From: Nitrospira sp.
GTDB taxonomy: Bacteria; Nitrospirota; Nitrospiria; Nitrospirales; Nitrospiraceae
Length of the DNA stretch: 64,000 bases
Reading direction: 5' to 3'
NCBI GenBank assembly: GCA_029194665.1
Contig: JARFXO010000004.1
Coordinates: 1-64,000, forward strand
Positions 23,769-32,128 of the stretch are shown piece after piece. The number at the start of each line of letters is the position of its first letter. Position 1 is the stretch's first letter. Both the position numbers and the translations under genes were made by a program. The notes under the pieces were generated by a model. The model searched no databases. It had not been told where the DNA came from and saw only the letters and a list, made by a program, of their open reading frames with translations.

Positions 23769-24686
23769 ATGCCCGATTCTCCAACCGACCAGCCTCTCTC
23801 TCCACACCGGAGCAAGCTTACGAACATTGCTTCATGGTTAACTCCGTCACAGAGCCATAATACAACCATCGGATATTTTCATCTTTTGCTCACTGAGAAC
23901 GTTGCGGCCCGCCCACAGATCCTCAATGAGCTAGGGAAATATTTCGAGTCCGCTTACCAACCAGCAAAATTGTACCTGCGGAGCATCTTAAGTGATGATT
24001 TGCATCCTCTCGGCCCTCAAGTTGAATTCGATCCAGCACAGGGATTTCCCAAGACGCTTGAGGCGATAACCCTCCAAGGCTACTTTGGTGAAATATTTAC
24101 GGGGATAATTGCAGAGCATTATGAACACTTTGGTTCTTCCCAGTGGGAAGTTCCCATATTTCTCTTTCATACTCACATAGTAGTTTTTCAACAGCTTGAA
24201 TTGGCGCGACAAACAGGAGGAGTAGTTGGCCGACTACCTGGTCGGACAGGGGACGATTGCGTAGCGTTTGAACGGGACGATCGAGGAGATATCACACGAA
24301 TTATGATTTGCGAATCAAAGTGTACCCAGAATCATAGTTCTGGGCTTATTAATGACAATTTAGAAAAACTTAGTGCAGCGAATTTAATTCCGGTAGATCT
24401 ATTGCGGATAATTGAAGCTCTCAAACTGTACGATGAAGACGATTATGCGAGACAGTGGGCGATGAGCCTCAAAAAGTTGCTGCTACTTCCTCCTACCCCT
24501 AGAAATGAAAGATGTGACCTAAGCGGTTATGTCTGCGGGCAGGCGCCGAGGAGGAAGGCAACATGGATCTCTCAAGGTACGATTCCCGACAAGTATTCCG
24601 GAGGACGAAAACTCAAAGCGGTTGAGACGCATTTGGAAAAAGTTGATGAATTGGTAAGAGTGGTCCATCAGGGGCTAGCTGACTAA
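23769..24686 (+). CDS. PD-(D/E)XK-like nuclease, HamA (DUF1837)-like
   Basis: 305 residues. A GYFGEIF segment (104-110) is followed by GRTGDDCVAF (158-167) and ICESKC (180-185). Asp162/163 with Glu182-x-Lys184 fit a PD-(D/E)XK active site. The FGE.....GDD.......ESK spacing resembles HamA of the Hachiman defence system. It is 72 bases after the PLD-helicase, and its stop overlaps the helicase start as TAATG. Composition is clearly more AT-rich than the four genes before it, which points to a separate acquisition. HamA identity is inferred from motif layout and the helicase partner. Confidence 0.7.
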   Translation: MPDSPTDQPLSPHRSKLTNIASWLTPSQSHNTTIGYFHLLLTENVAARPQILNELGKYFESAYQPAKLYLRSILSDDLHPLGPQVEFDPAQGFPKTLEAITLQGYFGEIFTGIIAEHYEHFGSSQWEVPIFLFHTHIVVFQQLELARQTGGVVGRLPGRTGDDCVAFERDDRGDITRIMICESKCTQNHSSGLINDNLEKLSAANLIPVDLLRIIEALKLYDEDDYARQWAMSLKKLLLLPPTPRNERCDLSGYVCGQAPRRKATWISQGTIPDKYSGGRKLKAVETHLEKVDELVRVVHQGLAD

Positions 24687-27600
24687 TGCCAGTTACACCA
24701 GAAGAACTTATTCAGATATCTGCTCAAGTAGGCAACGCGCTCGCCGGAATTCGTTTGCCTCGCGAGATTGCCCGTTTATATAGCCAGCAGGCTAGGCTCC
24801 AAGCTAGTCGGCCTGGCCTTCCTTCCTGGAGGAGAGAGGAAGCCTTCAGCCTTCTGTCTGATGCAGCAAGGCTTATCCAAGGTGCTTTCTTAAAGCGAGA
24901 TCTGGGTGACCAAACATGGAAGAGGGATTTGAGGCGGTCAGGTGAAATCCTAGAGTGGTTATCCATGCCCACTATTTTGCCAGAGTATATCCCGATTAGC
25001 TTCTTGGCCGCTGCTATTTATCAACTTGCTGGCTATCCAGCGCGTGCGCTTGGCGTTTTGAATGGCGGATCGCTTGGAAGTGAGTTTTCGAAAGCATTGA
25101 CGTATTTTCTGAAAGCTGACTTTCGCCTACTGCAAGAAGAAATTCGTCAGTACTGGGAACGCGAAGAATCTATGCCAGCCAGAGCAGATGAATCGGTAGA
25201 GGAGATTATCGGCAAAACAATCGTTAAGCAAACCATGCGGTCCCTTGGAGTGATTTCTGGTTGGGTTCGTTGGGGCGACGATGTTCGAATAGAGAAGGCA
25301 CTTCTTAAACTGCAAAATGTTTCTTCGGCTATGGTTCATGGCTCTGATGCATATTCATGGCTTTTATCAAAGCTCCTCGCAGAGATCGCAGATCACTATT
25401 TGAAAGTATCGCTCCGAAGGCTTCTCAATCAAATGAGTCTTACACGTACTGATGTTGGCAAGGCCGCATTGGAGCGGTATGTGCGATTTGCCTTCGAGGC
25501 AAATTCTGCCCTAGCGTGGCCCTCGCAGAGGGATGGCCTAGCTCGATTGGCCGCTAGAGAGTCGTTTGCTTTATGCACACCGACGGGATCGGGAAAGACG
25601 CGAGTTGCAGAAATGGCGATTCTGGATTGCCTTTTCCCGCCGAACGATCCTGCGCAGGTCGAGCAGATTATTCCGATTGCATTGTATCTTGTCCCCTCAC
25701 GAGCACTTGCGGCTGAAGTAGAAACTAAACTCTCCCGTATTCTCCGACAGACAGGAGGAGAAACCATCACGGTTACTTCATTGTACGGTGGAATTGATTG
25801 GGGGGCGTCTGACGCACTTTTAACTTTTGAGCAACGCACAGTGGTCATTGCCACTTATGAAAAGACAGAAGCGTTAGTCCGATTTCTTGGAACATCCTTC
25901 GTGGAACGCGTTCGACTCATCGTGATAGACGAAGCTCATAGTTTGATAGATGGAGCAACAGGCAGCGAGTTAACTCAGTTTGCGAGCAGAGCACTCCGGC
26001 TAGAGGTACTTGCCGCTCGATTACTCAGTGCCCTTGAGGGAAAAGGTTGTAAGGTTATTGCGCTTTCTGCGGTAGCGAGAGGAATTGATAGTTCTCTTGC
26101 GCAATGGGTCGCAAGAAGTCGAGACGCTGGACCTGTGGCAAATTCGTATCGGAGCACAAGGCAGCTCGTTGGTCAATTAATCTGTAGACCCGATCGCACC
26201 GCACAGATTAATTATGACCTGTTGGACGGCCAGCGATTAGCCGTTAGAGGATTATCGAGGGAGGAAGGGCCATACATTCAGTCCCCCTTCCCTCCACATC
26301 CTATCTCTCCAGGTTTTGAAGGCCCTGAAAAGTCCTTGCGACCGCAACTGTTCTGGGCCGCAATTCACATGGCTGCCCGCGATTCTCGAGGGCAGTTTCA
26401 TTCTGTGCTGATATCTGTTCCACAGCAGCCCGGAGGATACGCACAGGACTTCTTGCGCTTGCTAGAAGATCTATGGACGGGAGTTGGCATTCCTGCTTTT
26501 TTTATTCGCCCACCAGATGGTGAGAACACAGTGTGGAACCGTTGTCTGAAGTCTTGCGAGGACTATTTCGGAACCGACTCTAGAGAGTATCGCCTACTTT
26601 CTCACGGAATCGCACTTCATCATGGGAAAATGCCTGGACTAATGTCACGCCTCCTGATCGAGCTGATTCAACACCGAATTGTAAACATAGTAATCGCAAC
26701 TTCCACTTTAACTGAAGGAATAAATCTACCATTTGAAGTGATTTTGATACCATCACTGAGACGGGGAGATGGCTTTATGGATGCACGTGAGGTGGCAAAC
26801 CTCATAGGGAGAGCGGGAAGGCCTGGCGTTTCGACAGAAGGACGAAGTCTATTGTTGATGCCTCATCGGCCCACCCAAAGAGTAAGCCAAGCATATGAAC
26901 AGCTACTACAGCAACTGTCTGCGTCTGCTTTTCAGGAAGCCCAAGCAGACCAAACCCAGGGCCCCCTTGCAGCACTGCTAAATCATATAAAAGAAAAATG
27001 GGAGTTGATAAGCTCAACTTCATCCTTCGAAGAGTTTGAGTTGTGGCTTGAAAATGCGATTTTTGACCCTGATGGGCATGTAGAGGAGGCTTTCGAGGCG
27101 CTCGACACACTAGATGGGATACTTCTCGCAGGAATTGAAGAGGCTGGACTAGAAGGCAATACCCCTCGACAGAGATTAGATCTAGAGGATTACATTAGGC
27201 GTCTCTGGAAAAACAGCTTCAGTTTTTATTCATCAACAAATCAGAATGTTTGGGAACGTGGCTTAGTCATTCGAGGCACTGCCTTGGTTGACCGCATTTA
27301 TCCTGAGAGAAATTTGCGGCGTCAACTATACAGGACCAGTCTCTCACCGCGAGAAGGCAAGCGTGTGATAGATCAGCTTCCGATATTTGAAGGATTTTTT
27401 CTCCAGGGTGAACAATATTTCTCATGGTCTTCGGCACAGCGTCGTACATATATCGAAAATCTCGCCGAGGCTATGCAGTCCATACCGTCATTTGCCATAC
27501 AGGCACCGTCTAGGAATCAGGATTGGCGGGTGTTGCTTCACTGGTGGCTTGATCCGACAACAGCACCTATCAGGCCCACTTCCAGCCAAGTCTCCGATTG

Positions 27601-28216
27601 GTATAAGTACGTTGAGAAGAATTTCATGTATAAATTTACTTGGGGAATTGGAAGCATGCTAGCTCTACGGCTTGACACAGCGGAAGCTCGTGAATCCAAT
27701 TTCGATACTTGGAGTGCATCAGGATTGCCATGGTCAGCTTACTGGATAAAAGACCTCGTGACTTGGGGGCTTTTAGACCCTGTCGCGGTTTATTTGCTTA
27801 TGAAAGGGATTGCTGATACTCGGCTTGAGGCTATTACTAAAGCTGCTGTGTATTGGCAAGAATGGCGTGAACATGAGAGTGATGAGATGTTTGACCCGAG
27901 AAACCTTGCTGGCTGGGCACGCATGCAATTTATGCAGTCATTGTTCGCTGAAGGTTTTGATCGACAACAAGTTCCTTTAGACTCGCAAGAAGTTTCATAT
28001 CCGGTCACTATAGAGCAAGCATTTGTGATTGCGACCCAGAGGCAATGGAAGGTTTTGCCCATTCAAACTGGCGATACAATATCCTGGCTAGACCAGGCAG
28101 GGTACTTGCTCGCGAGGGGAAGAAAGCCTGAAGGTTGGGAAACGATAGATATCAAGGGGAATGATTTCCTGTTGGATACAGATAGATCGTTGGTAGTTAA
28201 GCAGACATACCTATAG
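24686..28216 (+). CDS. Ski2-like DExH helicase, HamB-like partner of the nuclease
   Basis: 1176 residues. Motif I is TPTGSGKT (about 297-304), motif II DEAH (about 413-416) and motif VI region NLIGRAGRPG (about 700-709), all typical of Ski2-like superfamily 2 helicases. The first 270 residues are helical, and the last 450 residues have no motif I recognise. A nuclease gene coupled by TAATG to such a helicase is the layout of Hachiman (HamA/HamB) and AbpAB-type anti-phage pairs. In those systems the helicase senses abnormal DNA and controls the nuclease. Which subtype this is needs a profile search. Confidence 0.8.
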   Translation: MPVTPEELIQISAQVGNALAGIRLPREIARLYSQQARLQASRPGLPSWRREEAFSLLSDAARLIQGAFLKRDLGDQTWKRDLRRSGEILEWLSMPTILPEYIPISFLAAAIYQLAGYPARALGVLNGGSLGSEFSKALTYFLKADFRLLQEEIRQYWEREESMPARADESVEEIIGKTIVKQTMRSLGVISGWVRWGDDVRIEKALLKLQNVSSAMVHGSDAYSWLLSKLLAEIADHYLKVSLRRLLNQMSLTRTDVGKAALERYVRFAFEANSALAWPSQRDGLARLAARESFALCTPTGSGKTRVAEMAILDCLFPPNDPAQVEQIIPIALYLVPSRALAAEVETKLSRILRQTGGETITVTSLYGGIDWGASDALLTFEQRTVVIATYEKTEALVRFLGTSFVERVRLIVIDEAHSLIDGATGSELTQFASRALRLEVLAARLLSALEGKGCKVIALSAVARGIDSSLAQWVARSRDAGPVANSYRSTRQLVGQLICRPDRTAQINYDLLDGQRLAVRGLSREEGPYIQSPFPPHPISPGFEGPEKSLRPQLFWAAIHMAARDSRGQFHSVLISVPQQPGGYAQDFLRLLEDLWTGVGIPAFFIRPPDGENTVWNRCLKSCEDYFGTDSREYRLLSHGIALHHGKMPGLMSRLLIELIQHRIVNIVIATSTLTEGINLPFEVILIPSLRRGDGFMDAREVANLIGRAGRPGVSTEGRSLLLMPHRPTQRVSQAYEQLLQQLSASAFQEAQADQTQGPLAALLNHIKEKWELISSTSSFEEFELWLENAIFDPDGHVEEAFEALDTLDGILLAGIEEAGLEGNTPRQRLDLEDYIRRLWKNSFSFYSSTNQNVWERGLVIRGTALVDRIYPERNLRRQLYRTSLSPREGKRVIDQLPIFEGFFLQGEQYFSWSSAQRRTYIENLAEAMQSIPSFAIQAPSRNQDWRVLLHWWLDPTTAPIRPTSSQVSDWYKYVEKNFMYKFTWGIGSMLALRLDTAEARESNFDTWSASGLPWSAYWIKDLVTWGLLDPVAVYLLMKGIADTRLEAITKAAVYWQEWREHESDEMFDPRNLAGWARMQFMQSLFAEGFDRQQVPLDSQEVSYPVTIEQAFVIATQRQWKVLPIQTGDTISWLDQAGYLLARGRKPEGWETIDIKGNDFLLDTDRSLVVKQTYL

Positions 28217-28374
28217 ATGAAAATAAAATGTATACTGATGAAAGATGAAATCTTGCGCCCGGAGTTTCAAAGGGCGATCGGATTAATGTGTCAGGAACAT
28301 TTCCCAGCTTGCGCTGATCTCCTGGCGGGGAGTAGGCTGTGTCCACTGGTTGTTCCTCTTTTCGGAGGGTCACC

Positions 28375-28806
28375 ATGCGGGTTGTCTTCCTCCTTTTGCT
28401 CCTGCTGCTGCCACTGCTTGTCTCCGTACATGCGGAAGATCTCGGCGAGTTGAGCGCGAATCAGTACAATCCTGATTCCACGTCCAATCCCTACGGAGCC
28501 GGAAGCCCCCTCAAATCGGACGGCATCAACAATCCCTTCAGCCCCTACGGCAGTCCCTTCAGCAATCAATCGGCGACGAGTCCCTATGCGACTGACGCCC
28601 CTCGACTGTATGACCAGCAGGGGAACTATCGTGGCAAACTCAGCGCGAACCCGTATGATCCCGACTCGACCAGTAACCCCTACGGCCGCTATGGTTCTCC
28701 GTTCTCGCCGGACTCGATCAACAATCCCTATGGCGCCGGGAATCCCTACAGCCCCAGTAGTCCCACCAATCCCTACGGGAGCGGCTGGCAGATCCAAGGA
28801 CGCTGA
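28375..28806 (+). CDS. Secreted NPYG-repeat protein
   Basis: 143 residues from ATG 28375, which has GGAGGG six bases upstream. The N-terminus is a classic signal peptide (MRVVFLLLLLLLPLLVSVHA, cleavage after HA). The mature protein is built of Asn/Pro/Tyr/Gly/Ser repeats: NPYG or NPY recurs about seven times with SP.S.....NPYG spacing, and YNPDSTSNPYG and YDPDSTSNPYG are near copies. It is low-complexity and probably disordered, in the periplasm or on the surface. Function unknown. It stands alone between a defence pair and the Qat operon, which face each other. Confidence 0.85.
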   Translation: MRVVFLLLLLLLPLLVSVHAEDLGELSANQYNPDSTSNPYGAGSPLKSDGINNPFSPYGSPFSNQSATSPYATDAPRLYDQQGNYRGKLSANPYDPDSTSNPYGRYGSPFSPDSINNPYGAGNPYSPSSPTNPYGSGWQIQGR

Positions 28807-29148
28807 TCCAGCCGCTGTACCGCTCCACGTGATCTCATGTCTGCTTGACACTTCCCCACGGTCGGCCTAGCCTGGCGGCGCAACGGCGGCGCGGGCGAGG
28901 TCGATCAGTCGTCCAAAGCTGTATTTCGCGTCTTTTGCCGTAAGAATTTGCATGTGGATCCTTAATTTTCCCGGCTAGTATTGGCCAATTTGGCCGATAA
29001 GGCAATGGATTCCGATGCGAATTCCGATGCGAAATTCCTTCCTTTTTCCAGGCAGGCCGTGGCTGAGCCACTTTTTAAAGGGACTGGTATTTTTGCCCTT
29101 AGAAGGCGACTCGCGGAAAAAGTCCTGCTGCGAAAGACTAAAGACACT
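28807..29148. other. Non-coding junction with a 12-bp tandem repeat
   Basis: 342 bases between two convergent units. It holds a perfect tandem duplication, ATTCCGATGCGA at 29009-29020 and again at 29021-29032, followed by AATTCC, and a TTGGCC pair at 28981-28995. A short plus-strand frame (28981-29253) runs into the Qat operon and I do not regard it as a gene. Nothing else seen. Confidence 0.5.
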
Positions 29149-29892
29149 TCAATTCTCCAATTGTTCCAGATTACGGAGAATCTGTTGTGCGAGGAAATCT
29201 ACGTCGAGACTCATAATGCGAGACAGGTTATGCAGGACATTCTGAACATCTGAGGGACGTGAAGGGCGACCCTTGGATTGAGTGAAAGGGCCATCCGTTT
29301 CTGTCAAGATGCGTGCTATCGGGATTTCTTTTAGAAGGGCATGGTGGCGATCACTCTTAAGCATTTCGGCGTTGATTGAAAAATAGCAGCCAAGATCTAT
29401 GGCTCTTTTTGCCTGCTTGGGACCGCCGGTAAACCAATGCAGTACGACTTTACAGGTGTTTTGACTGAGATGGGCTTCGATCATATCCAAAACTGTGGGA
29501 GCTGCTCTGAGACTATGAACAGTCAGAATTTTCTCGCCGGCGATCGAACATTCTTTCAAGATATTCTCAAAAACCTGTTTCTGGAGATCAAATGACTTAT
29601 AAAAACTCGGTCCGGCATCAAGGCCGACCTCGCCGACATACCGGGTCTGAGGAAGGTATTCCCTCCATAACTCAAATTCATGGGCTCTTTCTGAAACGAC
29701 TTGCGGGTGAAGGCCGAGAGCAACCCTTATATGTTTTGTAACACTGGCAAGATCGCGATTGCGGGGCCATGCCTTCGGCGTTGTCGTCACGGTAAGCGTG
29801 TGAATGCCTTTTAGATCGCATTCAGAAATCAAAGATTCGAAATCAGGATAGAGATCGAGGTGACAGTGAAAATCGACTAAATTTGTAATCAT
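29149..29892 (-). CDS. qatD: QatD, TatD-family metal-dependent nuclease
   Basis: 247 residues with a full TatD active site: HCHLD (His9, His11), GLHPQ, VGEVGLD (Glu), a His in TVHSLRA, HWFTGG, and TETDGPF with the catalytic Asp. The TatD fold is a TIM barrel that cleaves DNA. As the last gene of a QatA-B-C-D operon, 14 bases after QatC, it is the presumed effector nuclease of this anti-phage system. Nothing in the motifs suggests inactivation. Confidence 0.9.
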   Translation of the reverse strand: MITNLVDFHCHLDLYPDFESLISECDLKGIHTLTVTTTPKAWPRNRDLASVTKHIRVALGLHPQVVSERAHEFELWREYLPQTRYVGEVGLDAGPSFYKSFDLQKQVFENILKECSIAGEKILTVHSLRAAPTVLDMIEAHLSQNTCKVVLHWFTGGPKQAKRAIDLGCYFSINAEMLKSDRHHALLKEIPIARILTETDGPFTQSKGRPSRPSDVQNVLHNLSRIMSLDVDFLAQQILRNLEQLEN

Positions 29893-29906
29893 ATGAGTTG
29901 CCTATG

Positions 29907-31247
29907 TCAGCTAGGAGTGGCTCTTACGCCGGATAACAACGCAGCCACTTCGTTCATGCCTCTCCGATAAACATCAGCCAATCCAGCCAGATTTTGTGGT
30001 TGGTCGGCCAGAGAACCGGATTTGTGGATCAGGATCTTTGCTAAATCAGGATTTTGTCGTAGCCTGTGAATGGCTAATTGGAAGGATCTAATTTGCTGAC
30101 CTTCAGCCCGGAGGGTGTCCAAAATATGTGCATTAAGATTGTCGACAGTGTATGTCGTGGGGTCATTAGCAGCTCCCAAAGCATGCTGCAGTGCGGCTTT
30201 GCGAATGAGACAGGGCAGGCAGTAACCACAATGCTCAATAGCTCGACCCTGCCAGCGACCCTTTGTGGGGGATGAACAAGACAGAGAAGAGGGGATAGTA
30301 TCGATTAACAGCCGTTGATTCCTGCATGCAGCCACCATTTCTCCCTTGGTCTTATTCCAATATGGATTTTCAACCCTGCCGTTAATGCCCAGGAGTGAAA
30401 GCAGTTCGCTCCACCGCGCCATATAAAAAGGATGTGTTGTGCGGGTACTGAGCGCTCCGAGCCGTACCACATCGAGAGGGACATTGAGTGCAATGAGACC
30501 ATTTTCTGGCACCTTTAAGACAAAGGGTTGATTAATACCTGTTCCGGCAAAGATGCCGAGCGCAAAGAAAAGAAATGATCTGCCGCGTGTCGTATTTTCG
30601 CTTTCGACGTCGCGGACGAGAGATTTGGGGAAGTTAAGCCAAAGACGAAATCGACCCAATTCATTCCTTCTGTAATGGCCATTTAACGCGCTAGCGCACT
30701 GGTTTTGTGCGTCACTGGTGGCCCCTTCTCCCGCGTGACTTACAAACAACGGAACCTGGCCTGCTTCTATGGCATCAATTGCGCCTATGAGGCTATCAAG
30801 TCCCCCGGAGAATAAACTTACACTGTCAAAAAGGGGGGCGATTAGGGGTTTTGTCCTTGTTGGTACTATTGTGGAAAACCCCGTTGGCCGAGGCCGGAAG
30901 CCTATGTCCCATTTGTCGCCTGTTAGAAAATTAAGCATGCGGGACAACAAGTCAGATGTGGCTGCCCACAATGGTGGGGCACTGACCGGGACAACCAGCC
31001 GAAACTCGCGTGTCCACGTGTCCTGTGATTCGGTGGACCGAGATATCCTGGTGTCGGCAGCATGCACATGTGCGGCAAGAGTAATAAGGTCTACGCCTAT
31101 CTCGGAGGGGAAAATCCGTAATCTCTTTAAATCTTGAAGCGCCGTTTGAACTACCAGTGGAAATTTAGTGACGATTTCATCCGGTGCGCTGGGAATAGGC
31201 GTATTGTCTTGGCGGCCGAGCGTGCCTATTAATAAGTGGCGTCTCAT
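29907..31247 (-). CDS. qatC: QatC, QueC-like PP-loop ATPase
   Basis: 446 residues. The PP-loop SGGLDS lies at 147-152 (SLFSGGLDSLIG) and a Cys cluster (CGYCLPC) near 335-341, as in QueC, the 7-cyano-7-deazaguanine synthase. In Qat systems this paralogue is thought to modify a protein or nucleotide substrate rather than make queuosine. A 140-residue N-terminal extension precedes the PP-loop. The start overlaps the stop of QatB as ATGA. Confidence 0.92.
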   Translation of the reverse strand: MRRHLLIGTLGRQDNTPIPSAPDEIVTKFPLVVQTALQDLKRLRIFPSEIGVDLITLAAHVHAADTRISRSTESQDTWTREFRLVVPVSAPPLWAATSDLLSRMLNFLTGDKWDIGFRPRPTGFSTIVPTRTKPLIAPLFDSVSLFSGGLDSLIGAIDAIEAGQVPLFVSHAGEGATSDAQNQCASALNGHYRRNELGRFRLWLNFPKSLVRDVESENTTRGRSFLFFALGIFAGTGINQPFVLKVPENGLIALNVPLDVVRLGALSTRTTHPFYMARWSELLSLLGINGRVENPYWNKTKGEMVAACRNQRLLIDTIPSSLSCSSPTKGRWQGRAIEHCGYCLPCLIRKAALQHALGAANDPTTYTVDNLNAHILDTLRAEGQQIRSFQLAIHRLRQNPDLAKILIHKSGSLADQPQNLAGLADVYRRGMNEVAALLSGVRATPS

Positions 31248-32128
31248 GGTGATTGGGCCTCTTGTTCACCGAAAGTCTGCAAAATACTGAATGCCCGCTC
31301 ATATATATGGCCTACGAACTGCAGCGTCCGGTCAGGAGTTAATGCTTCCAGTCCTGCTCTTGCCTGCGTCAAGGCATCCGAAACACCTCGGAAGATGAAA
31401 TCATGAAGGGCGGCTTGAACACGTTCGAAGGCCTGAACATTAGCTGGAGCAATATTTATCTTCGTTCCAATATCATTGCAAAGGCGAGCTTCAATCGCAT
31501 GTGTAGCGTAGAGCTCCAGAACCGTCTGCATTTGATCTACAGTCAATGAGTCCAAATCCGTGATTCCAAATTCAGCCAAATCAACAATCGTTTCAATAAA
31601 GGCGTTACGAGCAATGCCCTCATCGACTGTTCCACCTTCTGGGCAGATGTAGTCAGCTAAGCCGATAAAGATTTCTTCAATTGGGCGACCTGCAAGATTT
31701 TCCAACTGAAGTGTACGTAGGGCTTCACGGACACCATGACTTCTTGCACTCGATAAGAATCCGGCTAGTTTCGCGCCAGCAGTTTTGGATGAACCCATTC
31801 TTTCTGCGGCTTGACGGGACCCTCCTGCCGATGACGAAACATAACCGGAAACGGCACGCCCAAGTTTTCCACGATCGTTGCCACCAGATTTTGCAAAACC
31901 GGTAAAATTTGTGCGCGGCATTTTGAACTGGTTTCGGGGGATTGGCACGGGAGCTGGCCGGGGAGGGGGTGCAGCGGGAACCTCGGGTGGGCTACCGCCG
32001 CCATCTCCTGAGTTTCCGTCGTCCGGTTGGCCTGCGGCGCCGTCGGAGGAATCTGCATTTCCTCCACCAAGCCAGCTTGGTATTAATGCACCGCCCTGCT
32101 GCCCGCCGTAAGAATTGGATGTACCCAT
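31244..32128 (-). CDS. qatB: QatB, Gly/Pro-rich linker-type protein
   Basis: 294 residues. It begins MGTSNSYGGQQGG, a Gly/Ser/Pro-rich flexible N-terminus of about 85 residues that matches the start of known QatB proteins, then a helical domain of about 200 residues. It overlaps QatA upstream and QatC downstream by ATGA in both cases. The flexible glycine-rich segment might be the QatC substrate, which is a hypothesis from the literature on this system and not visible in sequence. Confidence 0.85.
   Translation of the reverse strand: MGTSNSYGGQQGGALIPSWLGGGNADSSDGAAGQPDDGNSGDGGGSPPEVPAAPPPRPAPVPIPRNQFKMPRTNFTGFAKSGGNDRGKLGRAVSGYVSSSAGGSRQAAERMGSSKTAGAKLAGFLSSARSHGVREALRTLQLENLAGRPIEEIFIGLADYICPEGGTVDEGIARNAFIETIVDLAEFGITDLDSLTVDQMQTVLELYATHAIEARLCNDIGTKINIAPANVQAFERVQAALHDFIFRGVSDALTQARAGLEALTPDRTLQFVGHIYERAFSILQTFGEQEAQSP

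Noticed and set aside
28217..28453. 78-residue frame after the Ski2-like helicase
   Set aside because: It overlaps the signal peptide region of the NPYG gene in another frame and has no ribosome binding site.
28981..29253. 90-residue plus-strand frame over the tandem repeat
   Set aside because: It runs into qatD on the other strand; the composition and overlap suggest a shadow.
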